DNA from: Sediminibacterium ginsengisoli
Lineage (GTDB): Bacteria; Bacteroidota; Bacteroidia; Chitinophagales; Chitinophagaceae
Assembly: GCF_900167075.1 (NCBI RefSeq)
Contig: NZ_FUWH01000006.1
Span: 1-64,000, forward strand
DNA length: 64,000 nt
Reading direction: 5' to 3'
Shown here: in pieces, positions 19,159 through 26,697 of the stretch
Layout: every line of letters begins with the position of its first letter
How positions within the stretch are numbered: position 1 is the first letter of the stretch
Notes under the pieces: model-generated
The model's database searches: none
What the model was told of the DNA's origin: nothing
What the model saw: the letters and a program-made list of their open reading frames with translations, nothing else
Translations under genes and position numbers: made by a program

Positions 19159-19422
19159 ACGTTATTGGTTTTTAATTAATAGAGTTAATAATTATGGATG
19201 CCCTACCTCGATTTTTATGCCATCCGGTGCAAATAAGCCATTTTTTCAGTCTGGCCGGTTTAAGTCATGTGCAGCGACAAATATGGCAGAGCCGGCCGCA
19301 AAGATGGGATAAGTTTTCAATTCACAGTGCCAAAATTTCATAATCGTATAACACTTTGCAGCAGCTGACCGGCTGGCCGGGTTGTTTAAAACAGGTAAAT
19401 CCGGCCGGACAGATTTTACGTA

Positions 19423-19607
19423 TATAATGTATTGGCGAGAAGGAGTTGAGGAATGATCGAGTTTAAGTGATTGATTTGTAATTAACTATGCATGTAATCA
19501 GGTTGTGAATGCAGAGGTATTCATAACCGGTTCCGGTCCGGAAGACCGGGGCCAGTTTATATAGGTTGTATCAAGGTTGAAACCCGTCCGTTCCCGGATG
19601 GGTTTTT
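19423..19607 (+). ncRNA. Candidate structured small RNA with its own terminator
   Basis: Hairpins occur at 19501-19528 (10-bp stem, one GU pair), 19533-19549 (CCGGTC/GACCGG) and 19581-19604 (10-bp stem, one GU pair), the last followed by TTTTT. The closest upstream gene, groES, points the other way and nusB begins only downstream, so the terminator needs its own plus-strand transcript. A TATAAT-like box lies at 19423-19428; the 5' end is a guess. No match to 6S, tmRNA, RNase P or SRP RNA is evident. Confidence 0.35.
19581..19607 (+). terminator. Terminator ahead of nusB
   Basis: Stem AACCCGTCCG with CGGATGGGTT (one GU pair), 4-nt loop, then T-run 19603-19607. It lies 4 bp before the nusB -33 box, insulating nusB from upstream transcription. 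Confidence 0.65.
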
Positions 19608-19610
19608 CAT

Positions 19611-19641
19611 TTTGAATGCCTGTATTTATACAATACCTTTG
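19611..19641 (+). promoter_or_regulatory. Promoter of the nusB cluster
   Basis: TTTG (19611-19614), a 19-nt spacer and TACCTTTG (19634-19641) match the Bacteroidota consensus exactly. The start point near 19648 also rules out the upstream candidate start codon at 19612. Confidence 0.75.
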
Positions 19642-19668
19642 CGCTCCCCAAATAAGCTCTTATCAGAT

Positions 19669-20592
19669 ATGATCAGTAGAAGAAATATCCGGGTTAAAGT
19701 AATGCAGTTGCTCTATATCATAGAAACTGCCGATAGTGCCGTGACATTTAAAAAGCCCGAGGATGAATTGAAAAAGCAGCTGGATAAAAGTGCTGAATTG
19801 TTCGTTTACCTGCTGTACTTCCTTACAGAAGTAGCCCGCTATGCCGAGACCAGCGCCCGTAAAAGAGCTTCCCGTAACCTGCCCAGCAATGAAGATCTCA
19901 ATGTAAATATCAAGATTGCCGGCAACGAACTGTTATGGCAGATACTGGAAAGTCCTTCCTTTAAAAAAGCGCTGGAAGATTACCTGCCCCAGAAAATAGC
20001 AGATAAAGCCCTCATAAAAAAGATTTACGAAGACCTGACCGAAACCGAGCAATACGCAGCATATATTGCCGTACAGGGAAGGGAAAAACAGTCAGAACGC
20101 GATATCATCAAACTGATCTTCACGAACCTGATGCTGCCCAATGAAGATTTTATTGCACATATCGAAGAACATTTCAACAACTGGGATGATGATGCCGATA
20201 TGATAGACCAGCTGGTAGCCGGTTATCTCCAGAAACCTGCTTCCTATAACCTGCAGGAAATGGTAAGCAGGGAAAAATGGGAGTTCGCGCGTTCACTGCT
20301 CACTACCACACTGGAGCGTAAAGAGCAGGCAATGGAGCTCATCAAACCCAAGCTGAAGAACTGGGATGCGGAAAGGATCGCCGTGCTGGATATGATCCTG
20401 ATGCGCATGGGACTCTGCGAATTATTATATTTTGAGACCATCCCAACAAAAGTGACCATCAACGAATACATCGATCTGGCAAAAGAGTACAGTACAGCAC
20501 AGAGCGGTCAGTTCGTGAATGGTATTCTCGACAATATCCACAAAGAACTGGATGAGGCAGGGAAGATCCAGAAAATCAATTACAAAAAATAA
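19669..20592 (+). CDS. nusB: Transcription antitermination protein NusB
   Basis: RNA-binding antitermination factor that acts with NusE (S10) on boxA RNA, chiefly in rRNA operons. The product is 307 aa, about twice the E. coli length; long forms are usual in Bacteroidota. The N-terminus reads MISRRNIRVKVMQLLYIIE and the canonical NusB core is at the C-terminal end (WDAERIAVLDMILMRMGLCE, then ETIPTKVTINEYIDLAKEYS). I chose ATG 19669 over 19612 because of the promoter and the conserved SRRNIRVKVMQ start. A DUF1573 gene follows after 10 bp. Confidence 0.9.
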   Translation: MISRRNIRVKVMQLLYIIETADSAVTFKKPEDELKKQLDKSAELFVYLLYFLTEVARYAETSARKRASRNLPSNEDLNVNIKIAGNELLWQILESPSFKKALEDYLPQKIADKALIKKIYEDLTETEQYAAYIAVQGREKQSERDIIKLIFTNLMLPNEDFIAHIEEHFNNWDDDADMIDQLVAGYLQKPASYNLQEMVSREKWEFARSLLTTTLERKEQAMELIKPKLKNWDAERIAVLDMILMRMGLCELLYFETIPTKVTINEYIDLAKEYSTAQSGQFVNGILDNIHKELDEAGKIQKINYKK

Positions 20593-20602
20593 CAGCAGCT
20601 AT

Positions 20603-21052
20603 ATGAAACCGGTAAAGCGTCTCATCTGTCTTTTTGCAGGAACTGTGCTGATTGCAACAGCCTGCCAGAATAACCAGGATAAAAAAATAGCGGTGAATAA
20701 ACTGCCGGTGACCGATACCGCTAATTTTACCCAGGCAGAATGGCTCGATTCGCTCGTGAATTTCGGCAGCATTACCATGGGCGAAAAGATCAATATCGTT
20801 TTCAGGGTAAAGAATACAGGAACCAAGCCTTTGCTGCTGAGTAATGTAACGCCTTCATGCGGATGCACTGTTGCCGATTACAGCAAGGAAGCCATTGCCC
20901 CCGGCGCGGTAGGCATGGTGCAGGCTGCTTTCGACAGTAACCGCTCACATCCGGGAGATGTACGTAAAACGATCACGGTAACCACCAATACGTTTAACGG
21001 AGCCGCGGGACGCACACTTATTTTTACCGGATTTATCAAAGAAAAGCCTTAG
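20603..21052 (+). CDS. DUF1573 lipoprotein
   Basis: Probable envelope lipoprotein, 149 aa. Lipobox TVLIATAC ends the signal peptide starting at ATG 20603; the frame runs open further upstream but inside nusB. The rest is one DUF1573 immunoglobulin-like domain: FGSITMGEKINIVFRVKNTG, then LLLSNVTPSCGCTVADYSK. Function of the family is unknown. It sits between nusB and yajC, an arrangement I recognise from other Bacteroidota. Confidence 0.8.
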   Translation: MKPVKRLICLFAGTVLIATACQNNQDKKIAVNKLPVTDTANFTQAEWLDSLVNFGSITMGEKINIVFRVKNTGTKPLLLSNVTPSCGCTVADYSKEAIAPGAVGMVQAAFDSNRSHPGDVRKTITVTTNTFNGAAGRTLIFTGFIKEKP

Positions 21053-21124
21053 GCTTACCGTTTACAAGCTAAAAACCTGTAGCTTGCGCTCCGGGTATTC
21101 ATATTTACTTTTAAAAAGCAAATC

Positions 21125-21466
21125 ATGGTTTATTTAAATTCAGTTTTATTGGCAGGTAACCCGCAACAGGGTGGCGGTACTATTCAATTGGTTATGATGG
21201 GAGCGATCATCCTCGTGTTCTGGATGTTTATGATCCGCCCGCAGGCTAAAAAAGCAAAAGAGCAGAAAAAATTCGTTGATAACATGCAGAAAGGTGATAA
21301 AGTGGTAACTATTGCAGGTATCCACGGAACCATCAATAAAGTGAATGATGATAACACACTGCAACTGGAAGTTAGTCCGGGCAGTTACCTGAAGATCGAG
21401 CGTTCTTCTATCAGCATGGAATGGAGCGCTGCCGTTAACAAGGCTGCTGCTGCAGAGAAAAAATAA
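21125..21466 (+). CDS. yajC: Preprotein translocase subunit YajC
   Basis: Small inner membrane partner of SecDF in the holotranslocon, 113 aa. A single N-terminal transmembrane helix (about residues 19-37, VMMGAIILVFWMFMIRPQ) is followed by the KKAKEQKKFVDNMQKGDKVV motif and a small beta domain. It lies 72 bp after the DUF1573 gene. A terminator follows. Confidence 0.92.
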   Translation: MVYLNSVLLAGNPQQGGGTIQLVMMGAIILVFWMFMIRPQAKKAKEQKKFVDNMQKGDKVVTIAGIHGTINKVNDDNTLQLEVSPGSYLKIERSSISMEWSAAVNKAAAAEKK

Positions 21467-21491
21467 TCTCTCCGAAATAACTTAATTTCAG

Positions 21492-21517
21492 GCCCGGAAC
21501 ATGTTCCGGGCTTTTTT
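21492..21517 (+). terminator. Terminator after yajC
   Basis: Palindrome GCCCGGAACATGTTCCGGGC followed by six T, between yajC and coaE. Confidence 0.85.
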
Positions 21518-21529
21518 ATATCTGTAACT

Positions 21530-22141
21530 ATGTATAAAGTTGGTATCACAGGCGGGATCGGAAGCGGCAAAAGCATTGTCACCAATATTTTCAGGGTGCT
21601 GGGTATACCGGTCTTCGACGCCGATAAAGCTGCCCGCCGGCTGATGGAAGAAGATCCGGCATTGCGTGAAGGTCTGATCGCATTATTCGGCCCGGAAAGT
21701 TTCGCGGAAGGAAAGCTGAACCGAAAATACATCAGCAATATCGTTTTCAAAGATCCCTTCGAACTGGAAAAACTCAATGCACTGGTACATCCCGCTGCCA
21801 TTGCTGCCGGCGAACGCTGGGCAGAAGCGCAGGACGCACCTTATACTATTAAAGAAGCAGCGCTGTTCTTTGAATCGGGTTCCGCTGCAGGGCTCGACCT
21901 CGTAATCGGTGTTTATTCGCCCCGAACGATACGTATCAGCAGGGTTATGAAAAGAGACGGTATCAGCCGCGAGGAAGTGCTCGACAGGATGAGCAGACAG
22001 ATAGACGAGGAAATGAAAATGCGGCTCTGCGACCGTGTGATCCTCAATAACGATACGGAACTGCTGATTCCCCAGGTGCTGCAGCTACACCATGAATTAC
22101 TGGCGCTATCTTCTGATCAAAGCGCGAATTCCATGATATGA
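21530..22141 (+). CDS. coaE: Dephospho-CoA kinase
   Basis: Last step of coenzyme A synthesis: phosphorylates the 3'-OH of the ribose of dephospho-CoA with ATP. The 203-aa chain begins MYKVGITGGIGSGKSIV (P-loop), then VFDADKAARRLMEE (substrate Asp), and ends with the LID and C-terminal parts including ISREEVLDRMSRQIDEEMK and CDRVILNN. Starts only 13 bp after the preceding terminator's T-run. Its last 25 bp overlap the 3' end of the opposing GNAT gene. Confidence 0.95.
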   Translation: MYKVGITGGIGSGKSIVTNIFRVLGIPVFDADKAARRLMEEDPALREGLIALFGPESFAEGKLNRKYISNIVFKDPFELEKLNALVHPAAIAAGERWAEAQDAPYTIKEAALFFESGSAAGLDLVIGVYSPRTIRISRVMKRDGISREEVLDRMSRQIDEEMKMRLCDRVILNNDTELLIPQVLQLHHELLALSSDQSANSMI

Positions 22142-22617
22142 TCGTTCATGTAGAAGCCGTTGCCAACATGGATGTCCACGTCTTCTCTGACGGTAAAACC
22201 CTGCTTCTCATAAAATCCCCTGGCCGGGTTATGACGGTTCACCTGTAAGATCAGCGTGTTTCCTGTTTTCGATCTTGCATAACCGATCGCGGCAGCAAGT
22301 AATGCTTTCCCTGCGCCGGTTTTCTGCGTATCGGGCATCACATAGAGCTTGTTCAGTTTGAATATGCCTGCGCCTTCATCGGATACTCCTGCAAAGCCAT
22401 GTGGCTGGCCATCCAGTTCTGCCATATAGAAAAGATGGTTCTTGTTCATCTGTTCTTCCAGCACATTCGGACTGTACATCATATCCATCATATAACTGAT
22501 CTGCTCCTGCGAGATAATATTTCCATAAGCAGAGGGCCAGGTTGCAAAAGCGATCTGCCTGATGGATTCAATATCTGCGACACCTGCTTCTCGTATGCTT
22601 AATGCGGGGATGCTCAT
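22117..22617 (-). CDS. GNAT family N-acetyltransferase
   Basis: Acetyl-CoA dependent transferase, substrate unknown, 166 aa. Motif A is clear: LYVMPDTQKTGAGKALLAAA binds the acetyl-CoA pyrophosphate, followed by NPARGFYEKQGF (motif B). The start codon overlaps the stop of the PAP2 gene in an ATGA arrangement (22614-22617), indicating translational coupling. The 3' end overlaps coaE on the other strand by 25 bp, with no terminator between. Confidence 0.85.
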   Translation of the reverse strand: MSIPALSIREAGVADIESIRQIAFATWPSAYGNIISQEQISYMMDMMYSPNVLEEQMNKNHLFYMAELDGQPHGFAGVSDEGAGIFKLNKLYVMPDTQKTGAGKALLAAAIGYARSKTGNTLILQVNRHNPARGFYEKQGFTVREDVDIHVGNGFYMNDHIMEFAL

Positions 22618-23228
22618 CTGTTATGTTTGGGTTTTGCAAAGATCTTTTTGGCAAGCACATGCGATAAATATGCGCTTCCGGCCCCTACAACGGCGCCGGC
22701 GAGTATATCGGAAGGGTAGTGCTGCCCAAGGTACATTCTCGAATAACTTATAGCGGTACTCCATGCGTACAGGGGCGCAACAATATACCATTTCTTATAC
22801 TGAAGCGAGAGCGATGTGGCCGTAGCAAAAGCCAGCGATACATGTCCTGACGGAAATGCCTTGCTGTTATCCGCATTATCAGGATAAATATCCGTATAGG
22901 TCTTGTAAGGACGCGGCCTGTTGAATGCCGCTTTCATGATCTGGGTAGAAAGGGAAGCAATGGCTACACTGCCCAGCGCTTCAATACCATTTTCCTTCAG
23001 TTTGAGGTTCTTGTTGATCAGGCCAATGGCCACCATTCCCAGCGGAATGCCTACGCCAACCGGTTTGGCAGAAGCAGAAATGCCCCGCCAGGTGCTGCTC
23101 GACGGATCCTGCGGATTGATGCTGCGGAGCATATCCACTTCCCATTGTCCCTGGGCGGATGTTTGCAGTAAAAAACAGAAACATCCGGCAAAGACCAGGA
23201 TGCTTTTCAGGGCTTTAGTCACTTTCAT
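22614..23228 (-). CDS. PAP2 family phosphatase
   Basis: Exported or membrane acid phosphatase acting on lipid phosphates or pyrophosphates. The 204-aa chain has a signal peptide ending near TSAQG, then hydrophobic segments. All three PAP2 signatures are present: KAAFNRPRP, FPSGHVSLAF and SYSRMYLGQHYPSDILAG. Typical roles are undecaprenyl pyrophosphate recycling or lipid A modification; the sequence does not choose between them. Translationally coupled to the GNAT gene. Confidence 0.85.
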   Translation of the reverse strand: MKVTKALKSILVFAGCFCFLLQTSAQGQWEVDMLRSINPQDPSSSTWRGISASAKPVGVGIPLGMVAIGLINKNLKLKENGIEALGSVAIASLSTQIMKAAFNRPRPYKTYTDIYPDNADNSKAFPSGHVSLAFATATSLSLQYKKWYIVAPLYAWSTAISYSRMYLGQHYPSDILAGAVVGAGSAYLSHVLAKKIFAKPKHNR

Positions 23229-23280
23229 GGCATAATATTACGACCGCAATGCTGAAGAAAATCTGAATTTAACAGAACTG

Positions 23281-25905
23281 TTACAGGTTCTCCAGGCTCT
23301 GCCTGATCGTGAGAATCCTTGCCTCGGCGTCTGCTTCTTTTTTTCTTTCCAGCGCAATGATTTCGGGTTTTGCATTCTGCACAAAGCGTTCGTTGCTCAG
23401 TTTCTTCTGCACACTCACCAGGAATTGTTCCTGGTAGGCGAGGTCTTTCAGCAGGTTCGCTTTCAGGGCTTCTGCATCTACCTGTTGCTCACTTTCAATG
23501 AAGAATTTGTCTTTTTCAACTGCTACCACAATGCTGCCCGGAACAGTATCATTTTGTGTGTACTGTATTGAGCCGGCATTTACCTGCTTGGCCAGGATAT
23601 GTTCTATCGGCTGGTAACTGGCTGTATCGGCCGTACGGATCTGCAGGTTGATGCTGTCTTTGGGTTTGATCTGATTTTTGTTCCTTGCATCGCGCAATGC
23701 GGAAATTACCTGTTTAAGCAATTCCCCTGCATCGAGTACATGCTGATCGGATGTACTGTTTTCTTTTTGCTGTTTTACACAAAGATCATCTTTATGTTCC
23801 CTGAGCAGGTGGTAGATCTCTTCTGTAATGAATGGCATGAAGGGATGCAGCAGTTCGGTCAGTTCTTCAAAATAGACCAGTGTCTGCTGGTAAACAGCTG
23901 CATTGATCGGCTGTTCAAAACCAGGTTTGATCCACTCAAGGTACCAGCTGCAGAAATCGTCCCAGATCAGTGAGTACAATGTTTTCAGGGCTTCGCTCAG
24001 GCGGAATTGCTCAAGCAGTGTATTTACTTCGGCCCTTACCTGACTCAGTCTGTTTCCAAACCAGTTCACGGCAAAATTGCTGTCTGCAACTGCATCACCG
24101 GATTGTCTTCCTTCCCACATTTTCACCAGCTTCAACGCATTCCAGAGTTTGTTGTTGAAGTTACGGCCCTGTTCGAGCGAAGCTTCATCGAACAGGATAT
24201 CATTACCCGCCGGAGAAGCGATCATGATCCCGAACCTTACGGCATCTGCCCCATATTTATCGATCAGCCCGAGCAGGTCCGGTGAGTTCCCGAGGCTTTT
24301 GCTCATTTTTCTGCCCTGTTTGTCACGTACAATTCCCGTGAAATAAACATCGCTGAATGGTTTTTCACCCATGTATTCATAACCTGCCATGATCATCCTG
24401 GCTACCCAGAAGAAGATGATCTCGGGAGCAGTTACCAGGGTACTGGTAGGATAATAATATTTCACTTCGGCATTACCGGGAGCCGACATGCCCTTGAATA
24501 CTTCAAAAGGCCATAACCAGCTGGAGAACCAGGTGTCCAGGCAATCTTCATCCTGCCTGAGATCCTCAGCTGTAAGTGCCGGTTGTGTTTGCTGTAATTC
24601 GGCCAGCGCTTCTTCCTTAGATGCAGCTACCGCATAGGAACCATCCGGAGCGTAATAAGCCGGGATGCGGTGTCCCCACCATAACTGGCGGCTGATACAC
24701 CAGTCCTTGATATTCTCCATCCAGTGCCTGTACAGGTTTTTGAACTTGGCCGGATGGAAATTGATATCGTTCTGCATTACTGCATCGAGTGCAGGGCCGG
24801 AGATTTTTTTCATGCTTACCCACCACTGCAGGCTCAATCTCGGCTCTACCATAGCGTCGGTACGTTCACTGTAACCGACCTGGTTATTATAATCTTCAAT
24901 TTTTACAAGACTTCCTGCTTTCTCCAGTTCGGGTACGATCAGTTTACGTACTTCGAGCCTGTCGATGCCAATGAACATACCGGCGGCTTCACTCATGGTG
25001 CCGTCGTCGTTCATGGTGTCGATCACTTCCAGGTTGTATTTTTCGCCCAGCTGGTAATCGTTCATATCATGTGCCGGCGTTACTTTGAGGGCACCTGTTC
25101 CGAAATCCATGGCTACATAATCGTCTGCAATGATCGGGATACGCCTGTTGGCCAGCGGTACGATGGCGTACTGGCCCTGGAGATGTTTGTATCGCTCATC
25201 GGCAGGGTTTACACAGATCGCGCTGTCGCCGAGAATGGTTTCGGGGCGTACGGTGGCAATGGTAATATATTCTTCAGGTCCATCGGGTCTGTCGATCCGG
25301 TAGCGTACATGGTAAAGTTTACTTTGCGCATCCTTATAAATAACTTCTTCATCGCTCAGCGCCGTTTTGGCTTTCACATCCCAGTTGATCATGCGTTTGC
25401 CCCGGTAGATATAGCCTTTGCTGTAGAGGTCTGTAAATACTTTGATCACCGATGCGGAATAATCCGGGTCCATGGTAAAGGAAGTCCGGTCCCAGTCGAG
25501 ACTGCAGCCCAGTTTCCGCAGCTGCTGTAAAATGATACCGCCGTATTTTTCTTTCCATTCCCAGGCATAGGAGAGGAATTCATCCCGGCTGAGCGAGGAT
25601 TTGCTGATGCCTCTTTCGCGCAGCATCTGCACTACTTTGGCCTCTGTGGCAATGGAAGCGTGGTCAGTTCCCGGAACCCAGCAGGCGTTTTTACCCTGCA
25701 TGCGCGCGCGGCGGATCAGGATATCCTGAATGGTATTATTCAGACAGTGACCCATATGCAGTACGCCTGTGACGTTCGGCGGCGGGATCACAATTGAATA
25801 GGCTTCCCTTTCATCGGGTTCGCTTTTGAAATAACCTTTTTCCAGCCAATGTTCGTACCACCTGGCTTCTGTTTCGTTCGGGATAAAATTCTTACTCAGT
25901 TCCAT
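23281..25905 (-). CDS. valS: Valine-tRNA ligase
   Basis: Class Ia aminoacyl-tRNA synthetase that charges tRNA-Val and edits Thr. The 874-aa chain has PPPNVTGVLHMGHCLNN (HIGH motif, near residue 42), the CP1 editing domain with TVRPETILGDSAICV, the GRKMSKSLGNSPD motif (KMSKS), the anticodon-binding helices, and a C-terminal coiled coil (about 805-874) typical of ValRS. Standalone gene. Confidence 0.97.
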   Translation of the reverse strand: MELSKNFIPNETEARWYEHWLEKGYFKSEPDEREAYSIVIPPPNVTGVLHMGHCLNNTIQDILIRRARMQGKNACWVPGTDHASIATEAKVVQMLRERGISKSSLSRDEFLSYAWEWKEKYGGIILQQLRKLGCSLDWDRTSFTMDPDYSASVIKVFTDLYSKGYIYRGKRMINWDVKAKTALSDEEVIYKDAQSKLYHVRYRIDRPDGPEEYITIATVRPETILGDSAICVNPADERYKHLQGQYAIVPLANRRIPIIADDYVAMDFGTGALKVTPAHDMNDYQLGEKYNLEVIDTMNDDGTMSEAAGMFIGIDRLEVRKLIVPELEKAGSLVKIEDYNNQVGYSERTDAMVEPRLSLQWWVSMKKISGPALDAVMQNDINFHPAKFKNLYRHWMENIKDWCISRQLWWGHRIPAYYAPDGSYAVAASKEEALAELQQTQPALTAEDLRQDEDCLDTWFSSWLWPFEVFKGMSAPGNAEVKYYYPTSTLVTAPEIIFFWVARMIMAGYEYMGEKPFSDVYFTGIVRDKQGRKMSKSLGNSPDLLGLIDKYGADAVRFGIMIASPAGNDILFDEASLEQGRNFNNKLWNALKLVKMWEGRQSGDAVADSNFAVNWFGNRLSQVRAEVNTLLEQFRLSEALKTLYSLIWDDFCSWYLEWIKPGFEQPINAAVYQQTLVYFEELTELLHPFMPFITEEIYHLLREHKDDLCVKQQKENSTSDQHVLDAGELLKQVISALRDARNKNQIKPKDSINLQIRTADTASYQPIEHILAKQVNAGSIQYTQNDTVPGSIVVAVEKDKFFIESEQQVDAEALKANLLKDLAYQEQFLVSVQKKLSNERFVQNAKPEIIALERKKEADAEARILTIRQSLENL

Positions 25906-25934
25906 TGATTAAAATTCATGATGCTAACGGTCTG

Positions 25935-25942
25935 CAAAAGTA
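25935..25942 (-). promoter_or_regulatory. Candidate -7 element of valS
   Basis: On the minus strand TACTTTTG matches TAnnTTTG and ends 29 nt before the ATG. No clear -33 TTTG. Confidence 0.35.
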
Positions 25943-25966
25943 AGGAAAGCGGGGGAGCCATTCACG

Positions 25967-25998
25967 AAAAAGGTCGTGCGGGAGGCACGACCTTTTTT
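25967..25998 (-). terminator. Terminator of the small lipoprotein gene
   Basis: Stem of 13 bp including GTCGTGC/GCACGAC with a 5-nt loop and A/T tracts on both sides. It serves the minus-strand gene ending at 26018 and insulates valS. Confidence 0.8.
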
Positions 25999-26017
25999 CT
26001 ATCTTATGGTATATGCG

Positions 26018-26254
26018 CTACCAAATGCGCATATCTTCATTCCATTCGAGTATGGAAACCTGGAAAGGCGTTGTTCCCGTGGCTTCTCCGGAAGCAGCAA
26101 CTGCTGTTTTCAGAATATTTTTTTCAACTGGCATGCTCACATATTTGCTGCATACCGTTTTCAGGCTGGCACAGGCGCCTTTTATTTCTCCGCCGTTCAT
26201 ATTAGTGCAGCCAAGGCAGACACTGAGAAAGCATACAAAAGAAATAAGTTTCAT
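26018..26254 (-). CDS. Small putative lipoprotein, unknown
   Basis: Not recognised. The 78-aa product begins with a lipoprotein-like signal (MKLISFVCFLSVCLGC) giving a lipid-anchored Cys. The short mature part has two further cysteines (GACASLKTVC) that could form a disulfide. The terminator directly downstream supports a real transcript. Confidence 0.55.
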   Translation of the reverse strand: MKLISFVCFLSVCLGCTNMNGGEIKGACASLKTVCSKYVSMPVEKNILKTAVAASGEATGTTPFQVSILEWNEDMRIW

Positions 26255-26697
26255 AGCAGGTTTTTTTCTGAGATCAAAGTTATCCCGGCCGGAGTAAGCC
26301 GAGCGTTAATCATTGTTAATTATAATTAACGTCTGTTTATATTAAATGTTACAGCCGCGGGATTAATTAATTAGTAACCGGAAAGCTTTTTTTCTTACAC
26401 CTGCCTGAAATTAAAGTGACCGGCTTCAGGAAATCAGTGACTGCTGCGCCATTCGAAATAGGAAAGAGCCAGTACGGTTATCGCTATCAGTACAATAATG
26501 GCAATATTGGCCGGATGCAGGCTCTGCCTGGTAGGTTGATCTGTATTTTCCATCGCAATCGTTTTATGAATGAGGGGATGTTTTCAGGGAAATGGAAAAC
26601 TTAATAAGTTAAAACCTCACAGATAGCCGGCTCCTGGCGTAATTTTGCCTTCCTTTTTGTAAAATATGGAATAATTCCCGAATTTACAATACCCGTC
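26255..26697. other. Intergenic region with AT-rich palindrome
   Basis: Mostly non-coding. It holds a perfect 16-bp palindrome GTTAATTATAATTAAC (26315-26330) upstream of the small lipoprotein gene, a possible operator, and a 39-codon minus-strand ORF listed separately. TAATTTTG at 26640-26647 fits a -7 box for the nuclease gene at 26698. Confidence 0.4.
26434..26553 (-). CDS. 39-residue single-pass membrane peptide (putative)
   Basis: Short ORF starting ATG at 26553. The product starts MENTDQPTRQSLHPANIA, continues with a strongly hydrophobic helix (about residues 16-32) and ends SYFEWRSSH. The clean pattern of polar N-terminus, one membrane helix and charged tail in otherwise gene-free DNA suggests a real small membrane protein. 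No homologue is recognised, and no strong ribosome binding site is visible. Confidence 0.4.
   Translation of the reverse strand: MENTDQPTRQSLHPANIAIIVLIAITVLALSYFEWRSSH

Larger units (their letters stand above)
19159..19668. other. 510-bp region between groES and nusB
   Basis: No protein gene is supported. The left part, upstream of groES, has four GGCCGG-containing palindromic patches (about 19252, 19291, 19367-19380 and 19401-19409). The right part holds three successive hairpins ending in a T-run, annotated separately as a candidate RNA, and the nusB promoter. Confidence 0.5.

Noticed and set aside
19159..19440. CIRCE element expected upstream of groES
   Set aside because: No TTAGCACTC/GAGTGCTAA inverted repeat was found.
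24724..25530. 268-codon open frame antisense to valS
   Set aside because: It lies wholly inside valS on the other strand, with no ribosome binding site, promoter or recognisable motifs.
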